A DNA stretch of 7,706 bases, taken from an uncultured Veillonella sp. (lineage in GTDB: Bacteria > Bacillota > Negativicutes > Veillonellales > Veillonellaceae). The notes under the pieces were generated by a model, which saw nothing but the letters and a program-made list of their open reading frames with translations, was not told where the DNA came from and made no database searches. Location: NCBI GenBank assembly GCA_900757715.1, contig CAAEOZ010000003.1, forward strand, positions 1-7,706, read 5' to 3'. The position numbers and the translations under genes were made by a program. Numbering within the stretch: the stretch's first letter is position 1; each line of letters starts with the position of its first letter. Of this stretch, positions 5,274 to 7,706 are shown one piece after another.

Positions 5274-5774
5274 TTATCTGTGGATGTACATTCTTGTCAT
5301 TTTTGGGTCATCATCACCTTGAACCATACATAAAAATTCCCATCCATATCGTTCATAGAAGCCAATATGATCCGTCACCAAATATAAAGGCGTTACTCCT
5401 TTATTTCTCATATCATCAACAACTTTGTTTAGCAAATTCCCAGCTAGTCCCTTTTCTCGATGTTCTTCTTCAGCATATACGGCGCATACATTTGGAGTCA
5501 AATCCTTTCTATCATGAAAGTCATTTTCTATTACCCCAAGTCCTGCGACAATGGATTCATCATATAAGCATATATACCAACCATACTCGGTTTTTCCTGA
5601 TAAATACGCTTTCATACACTCCAGGTATGCCTCTGCCGGCACACCCCATTTACTATGAAACCACTCAGCTGCAATAGCTACTAATTCCGGCCGTTCTCTT
5701 AATGTTATAATTCTATAATTGTTCGTATTGTTAATATCCTCCAATAATATGAAAGGCAGGCTAAAATAGCCCAC
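5274..5774 (-). CDS. GNAT family N-acetyltransferase (cargo 1)
   Basis: This frame of up to 166 residues has a GNAT fold, which moves an acetyl group from acetyl-CoA to an amine; the substrate is not predictable. Numbered from the GTG at 5774, the strand NVCAVY (95-100) leads into the acetyl-CoA-binding motif REKGLAG (106-112), and GFYERYGWEFL (138-148) is the C-terminal GNAT motif B. The conserved part begins only at NNYRIITLRERPEL, about residue 18. The GTG at 5774 sits inside a hairpin and lacks a ribosome site, whereas GGAGG (5738-5742) lies ahead of an ACG at 5724-5726, where a 150-aa protein starting before NNYRI would begin. The true start is therefore uncertain and may have been lost by an ATG-to-ACG change. 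Confidence 0.8.
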   Translation of the reverse strand: MGYFSLPFILLEDINNTNNYRIITLRERPELVAIAAEWFHSKWGVPAEAYLECMKAYLSGKTEYGWYICLYDESIVAGLGVIENDFHDRKDLTPNVCAVYAEEEHREKGLAGNLLNKVVDDMRNKGVTPLYLVTDHIGFYERYGWEFLCMVQGDDDPKMTRMYIHR

Positions 5775-5775
5775 C
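5755..5775 (-). terminator. Hairpin over the apparent start of acetyltransferase 1
   Basis: On the minus strand GGTGGGCTA (5775-5767) pairs with TAGCCTGCC (5763-5755) across a 3-base loop, with two G-U wobbles that become mismatches on the plus strand, so it is built for the minus-strand transcript. TTTCATATTATT follows. It could end the CD3324 transcript 65 bases after its stop, or act as an attenuator in the leader of the next gene, since GGAGG follows at 5742-5738. Confidence 0.5.
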
Positions 5776-5806
5776 TTATCTCTAATTCTTAATCAAATTC
5801 AGCACT

Positions 5807-5812
5807 ATTATA
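5807..5812 (-). promoter_or_regulatory. Possible -10 box for acetyltransferase 1
   Basis: A perfect TATAAT on the minus strand (5812-5807) lies between the CD3324 gene and the hairpin. No convincing -35 box is found 16-18 bases upstream. If real, transcription would begin near 5800 and the hairpin would be in the untranslated leader. Confidence 0.3.
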
Positions 5813-5839
5813 TCTTAAAAATCCCACTTGCACTTTTCT

Positions 5840-6118
5840 TCACAACTTGCCAGATTTTCTCTTTCCTTCGCGAACGATTCTTTGAATACTTTTCTCCGAA
5901 AGTGAAAACTGCATGGCAAGACTGGCAATAGAACTACCACCTTGATATTTCTGGCTAATCTCGTGATTTCGCTGTATCAGATATTGTCTTGTATCAGTAT
6001 GACTTCCCCACTCCTTTTTAGATGTGCTGGGAATATATATTGCTTTTCCATTTACATATTGCTGAATAGTTTCTATTAATTCTTTTGGCAGAACCTCTTC
6101 TGCTCTAATATAGCTCAT
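5840..6118 (-). CDS. CD3324 family HTH protein (Mor-like)
   Basis: This 92-aa protein matches what I know of the CD3324 family, small clostridial proteins with a Mor-activator-like C-terminal helix-turn-helix. The N-terminal half has the family pattern EVLPKELIETIQQYVNG, then AIYIPSTSKKEWG and a TRQYLIQRNHEI helix. The HTH is about 62-84 (SIASLAMQFSLSEKSIQRIV). A DNA-binding regulatory role is likely from the fold, but no target is known. The ATG at 6118 has AGGAGG (6124-6129) five bases upstream. It is separated from the acetyltransferase operon upstream by a 122-base region rich in inverted repeats, listed separately, which probably controls its expression. Confidence 0.8.
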   Translation of the reverse strand: MSYIRAEEVLPKELIETIQQYVNGKAIYIPSTSKKEWGSHTDTRQYLIQRNHEISQKYQGGSSIASLAMQFSLSEKSIQRIVREGKRKSGKL

Positions 6119-6121
6119 AGT

Positions 6122-6217
6122 ATCCTCCTAAATATAATTTCTTAGGATTCATCTGAGCTTAACTATTCTTTTTATTTTAAGCTCAGACTACTGAGCAAAA
6201 ACATATCTTTTTTTCAT
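6122..6217 (-). promoter_or_regulatory. Structured leader with alternative hairpins before CD3324 gene
   Basis: Three copies of one motif can pair in two exclusive ways on the minus-strand RNA. A is GCTCAG (6196-6191), B is TCTGAGCTTAA (6187-6177) and C is TTAAGCTCAGA (6162-6152). A with B gives a 6-bp stem with a 4-base loop; B with C gives a perfect 11-bp stem with a 14-base loop. Further on, TCCTAA (6147-6142) can pair with TTAGGA (6131-6126), covering the ribosome site AGGAGG (6129-6124). There is no T run after C, so translational control is more likely than termination. Confidence 0.45.
6188..6217 (-). CDS. Possible 9-codon leader peptide
   Basis: An ATG at 6217, preceded by the purine-rich GGAAAGGGG ending 10 bases upstream, opens the short frame MKKRYVFAQ with TAG at 6188-6190. 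Its last two codons (GCT CAG) are hairpin segment A of the leader, so a ribosome translating or stalling here would block A-B and favour B-C pairing. The arrangement resembles peptide-controlled attenuators, but the peptide is not one I recognise and a chance ORF this short is easy to find. Confidence 0.3.
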   Translation of the reverse strand: MKKRYVFAQ

Positions 6218-6240
6218 AAATAAAATGCCCCTTTCCTTTA

Positions 6241-6669
6241 TTAAAAAGACTTCCCCAAGCAATTAACATCACCATTATTTAGTCCGCATTTTTTATAAAA
6301 CTCTAGATTATCATTTATAGAAATAAGTTCTATTGTATAAATATCCTTTACTTTAAGTTGCTCTTCTAAGGCACTAAGCAGCTTACGCCCTACTCCTTTT
6401 CTCTTCCACTTTGGAGCAACAAAAATTTCTGAAACAAAGAACATATCATAGTCTGCATAAGGATCCACAAATCCCAAAAGACCACCTATAATTTCACCGT
6501 CTTCTACTGCAGCTAAACCCAGGGCTTCAAATCCACACAAAATGGACTGCACTCTTCTTACTGCCTTTTCCTGAACCCAAGCCTCATTCCAAGGCTCCTC
6601 TGAATATGCCTGTCCCATTACTCCGGCAAGCTCCTCGATATCATTATGATTAACTACTCTTATCTCCAT
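6241..6669 (-). CDS. GNAT family N-acetyltransferase (cargo 2)
   Basis: This complete 142-aa GNAT enzyme has acetyl-CoA motif A at 79-100 (VSEIFVAPKWKRKGVGRKLL, with the RKGVGR loop) and a C-terminal FYKKCGL motif (124-130). The N-terminal EEPWNEAW stretch is typical of a broad group of small GNATs related to AAC(6')-like enzymes, but aminoglycoside activity cannot be claimed. The ATG at 6669 directly follows the TAA of the upstream acetyltransferase, with GGAGG 8 bases before it inside that gene's end, so it is the second gene of a coupled pair. Confidence 0.85.
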   Translation of the reverse strand: MEIRVVNHNDIEELAGVMGQAYSEEPWNEAWVQEKAVRRVQSILCGFEALGLAAVEDGEIIGGLLGFVDPYADYDMFFVSEIFVAPKWKRKGVGRKLLSALEEQLKVKDIYTIELISINDNLEFYKKCGLNNGDVNCLGKSF

Positions 6670-7203
6670 TTATTTATCCTCCTGGCCTCGTATTACATAA
6701 AAGCGATACAATTCTTCTTTTTCATCATCAATATCTTTGTACATTTTCTTTTCTATTAAGTTGAAACCAGATTTCTCTGCTACTTTCCATGATGGTGTAT
6801 TCGCATCGAGAATAGTTGCTATTATTTCAGACTCACTATATTGTTTAAAGAAAAACTGAACATATGCATTTATCGCCTCTGTCATATATCCTTTTTTCCT
6901 AAAAGGTGTTCCTATAAAATAACAAATACCAACCTTATCCACATCTTCATAATATGTAGAACCAACAGAGCCTATGACCTCTTCTGTTTCTTTTAGTATA
7001 ACAGTGCAAGGTATATAATTTTCTCTTGGATTATCATTATTTGTTAATTTTAAAGCCTCTTCAATCCAATCATTGATCCACTCTGAACAATTAGCATCAA
7101 ACCCAACTTGACTAAGACTCCCATCTTGAGACATACCAGAAAAGATAATCTCGTCTCCGCGCTGTATGGATCGAATAATCAATCTATTAGTTTCTAGCCA
7201 CAT
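6670..7203 (-). CDS. RimJ/RimL-type GNAT N-acetyltransferase (cargo 3)
   Basis: This complete 177-aa protein belongs to the RimJ/RimL-like branch of GNATs, which acetylate protein N termini or small amines; the substrate here is unknown. It opens with the typical LETNRLIIRSIQRGDE, has YFIGTPFRKKGYMTEAI (95-111) as the acetyl-CoA-binding segment and ends with NTPSWKVAEKSGFNLIEKK (135-153), the usual NxxSxxvxEKxGF pattern. The ATG at 7203 has a GAGGTGA-like ribosome site a few bases upstream. It is the first gene of the two-gene acetyltransferase operon and has its own promoter. Confidence 0.88.
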   Translation of the reverse strand: MWLETNRLIIRSIQRGDEIIFSGMSQDGSLSQVGFDANCSEWINDWIEEALKLTNNDNPRENYIPCTVILKETEEVIGSVGSTYYEDVDKVGICYFIGTPFRKKGYMTEAINAYVQFFFKQYSESEIIATILDANTPSWKVAEKSGFNLIEKKMYKDIDDEKEELYRFYVIRGQEDK

Positions 7204-7224
7204 TTAAATCACCTCTTCTGATTA

Positions 7225-7253
7225 AGTATAAGTTCCATCCTAATATATGAAAA
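7225..7253 (-). promoter_or_regulatory. Promoter of the acetyltransferase operon
   Basis: Minus-strand TTTTCA (7253-7248), a 17-base spacer and TATACT (7230-7225) form a plausible sigma-A promoter. Transcription would start near 7218, about 15 bases before the ATG at 7203. Confidence 0.5.
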
Positions 7254-7291
7254 CCTCAATTTTAATTATAAATAAACTTGCTCCAGTATGT

Positions 7292-7705
7292 TTATATCAT
7301 CTGAAACGCCTTCAGTGCCTCCACAATTGCCTCTTCCTTCTCCTTCGGGCACCGTGGCTGTCTAGCATCCTCCGACTTTGGCAAATTGAAATTCTCAGCC
7401 AATTCAATACCACATTTCCGTTTTACCTGAGCAATATAGAGATTCGAAACCTTCATCCCATCATTATGCTCTGCAACATACTTCTTTATCTTTTCATAGG
7501 TTGCCTTTGTCTCTGCTGAAGTACCTTCCAATTCAGCAACATCAATATCCACATCAATATAATCATCCGGCTTCTGACGGAGTTGGGAAAGTAAGACAAC
7601 CGTCTCCACATGTGTCGATAGGGTAATTGAGATGCACTTTCCAGAGTTTTCACTGTACTCTGGGAGTGAAAAGTGTTGCACTCCTCTCTGATGAGGCTGC
7701 AAAAA
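7292..7705 (-). CDS. RlmD/RumA-type C-terminal tail carried at the right end (5' open)
   Basis: After the core VETVVLLS the frame reads QLRQKPDDYIDVDIDVAELE, then KATYEKIKKYV, MKVSNLYIAQVKRKCG and a PKSEDARQP segment, ending EALKAFQMI. This is the same C-terminal extension as in the left fusion gene, about two-thirds identical by eye. RlmD methylates 23S rRNA at U1939; this tail is outside its catalytic domain. Lying inside the element next to the core, it would replace the lost 3' end of the interrupted target gene. Upstream of the core (7607 to the edge) the frame stays open but encodes QHFSLPEYSENSGK and ISITLSTH, which is not RlmD-like. A TTG at 7702 is the only start in view and is unconvincing; the gene probably continues beyond the window or is a remnant. 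Confidence 0.6.
   Translation of the reverse strand, partial: FLQPHQRGVQHFSLPEYSENSGKCISITLSTHVETVVLLSQLRQKPDDYIDVDIDVAELEGTSAETKATYEKIKKYVAEHNDGMKVSNLYIAQVKRKCGIELAENFNLPKSEDARQPRCPKEKEEAIVEALKAFQMI
7586..7606. repeat. Right attachment core (direct repeat copy 2)
   Basis: This is an exact match to 439-459 over 21 bp, again encoding ETVVLLS in frame, with divergence immediately on both sides. It marks the right end of the element. Confidence 0.75.
7635..7675. repeat. Nested inverted repeats outside the right core
   Basis: CACTTT (7635-7640) with AAAGTG (7670-7675) and CCAGAG (7641-7646) with CTCTGG (7658-7663) make a bulged hairpin. Alternatively TTTTCACT (7647-7654) pairs with AGTGAAAA (7665-7672). 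The density of complementary segments within 41 bases is well above what I would expect by chance. It lies about 29 bases beyond the core and may belong to a neighbouring element end. Confidence 0.45.
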
Positions 7706-7706
7706 A

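Larger units (their letters stand above)
439..7606 (-). mobile_element. Serine-recombinase integrative element in an rlmD/rumA-like 3' end
   Basis: The element is bounded by two exact copies of a 21-bp core and carries a large serine recombinase reading into the left core, an XRE repressor, a KilA-N gene, a D5-type helicase and acetyltransferase cargo. All genes lie on the minus strand. The core-to-core unit is 7147 bp. It has replication and integration functions but no visible relaxase, coupling protein, type IV secretion, capsid or terminase gene, so it resembles a mobilizable or satellite element more than a full conjugative element or phage. Integration at the 3' end of rumA/rlmD by serine recombinases is known for Firmicute elements; applying that to this window rests on recognising the tail and the repeat. 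The recombinase is interrupted by a stop codon, so the element may be immobile at present. Confidence 0.75.

Noticed and set aside
5261..5677. A 138-codon plus-strand open frame opposite acetyltransferase 1
   Set aside because: Antisense shadow of a clear GNAT gene; rich in His, Leu and Tyr with no family signature.
6152..6187. Intrinsic terminator for the acetyltransferase operon
   Set aside because: The 11-bp stem is strong but is followed on the minus strand by TGAATCC with no T run; a regulatory role for the next gene fits better.
1..7706. General reassignment of TAG to a sense codon
   Set aside because: The recombinase, KilA-N and 110-aa genes still end in TAG at expected positions, so TAG behaves as a stop in at least those places; only conditional readthrough remains open.
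1..7706. CRISPR array, tRNA, rRNA or insertion sequence
   Set aside because: No regularly spaced repeats, no cloverleaf or rRNA-like segment, and no DDE transposase or terminal inverted repeats were seen on either strand.

Overview
This window is a compact integrative element of about 7.1 kb with every gene on the minus strand. Base composition, strong AGGAGG-type ribosome binding sites, TTG/GTG/ATG starts and protein flavour all point to a low-GC Firmicute, most likely a gut Clostridia/Lachnospiraceae genome. This assignment rests on recognised protein families, not on a search.

Boundaries: an exact 21-bp direct repeat at 439-459 and 7586-7606 encodes the same seven residues, ETVVLLS, in frame at both ends. 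At both ends the frame continues into a C-terminal tail typical of clostridial 23S rRNA uracil methyltransferases (RlmD/RumA). At the left end the tail is fused to the element's own large serine recombinase. At the right end a second, diverged copy of the tail lies inside the element, placed to re-supply a 3' end to the interrupted target gene. Sequence to the right of the right repeat does not look like RlmD, so a further element or remnant may lie beyond the window.

Backbone, read in the direction of transcription (right to left): a TTGACA promoter at 5239-5267 drives an unrecognised 110-aa protein followed by a D5/P4-type superfamily 3 helicase (3581-4873). Next come a small unrecognised ORF (3366-3473), an XRE-type repressor (3003-3239) with promoter and two dyad operators, an overlapping KilA-N-domain gene (2309-3010), and the recombinase (100-2103). 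There is no relaxase, conjugation, capsid, terminase or primase gene in view. The element therefore looks like a mobilizable or satellite-type element that would depend on host or helper functions.

Cargo (5274-7203): two acetyltransferase genes in an operon, a CD3324-family HTH protein preceded by a structured leader, and a third acetyltransferase with a hairpin over its apparent start.

The most striking feature is that three backbone genes (recombinase, KilA-N, small ORF) are each interrupted by a single in-frame TAG. In the recombinase and KilA-N genes the same frame continues with recognisable family sequence; in the small ORF it continues with coding-like sequence. This could be decay by independent amber mutations or could reflect TAG readthrough. 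Nothing in the window decides between them, although ordinary terminal TAG codons argue against wholesale recoding.
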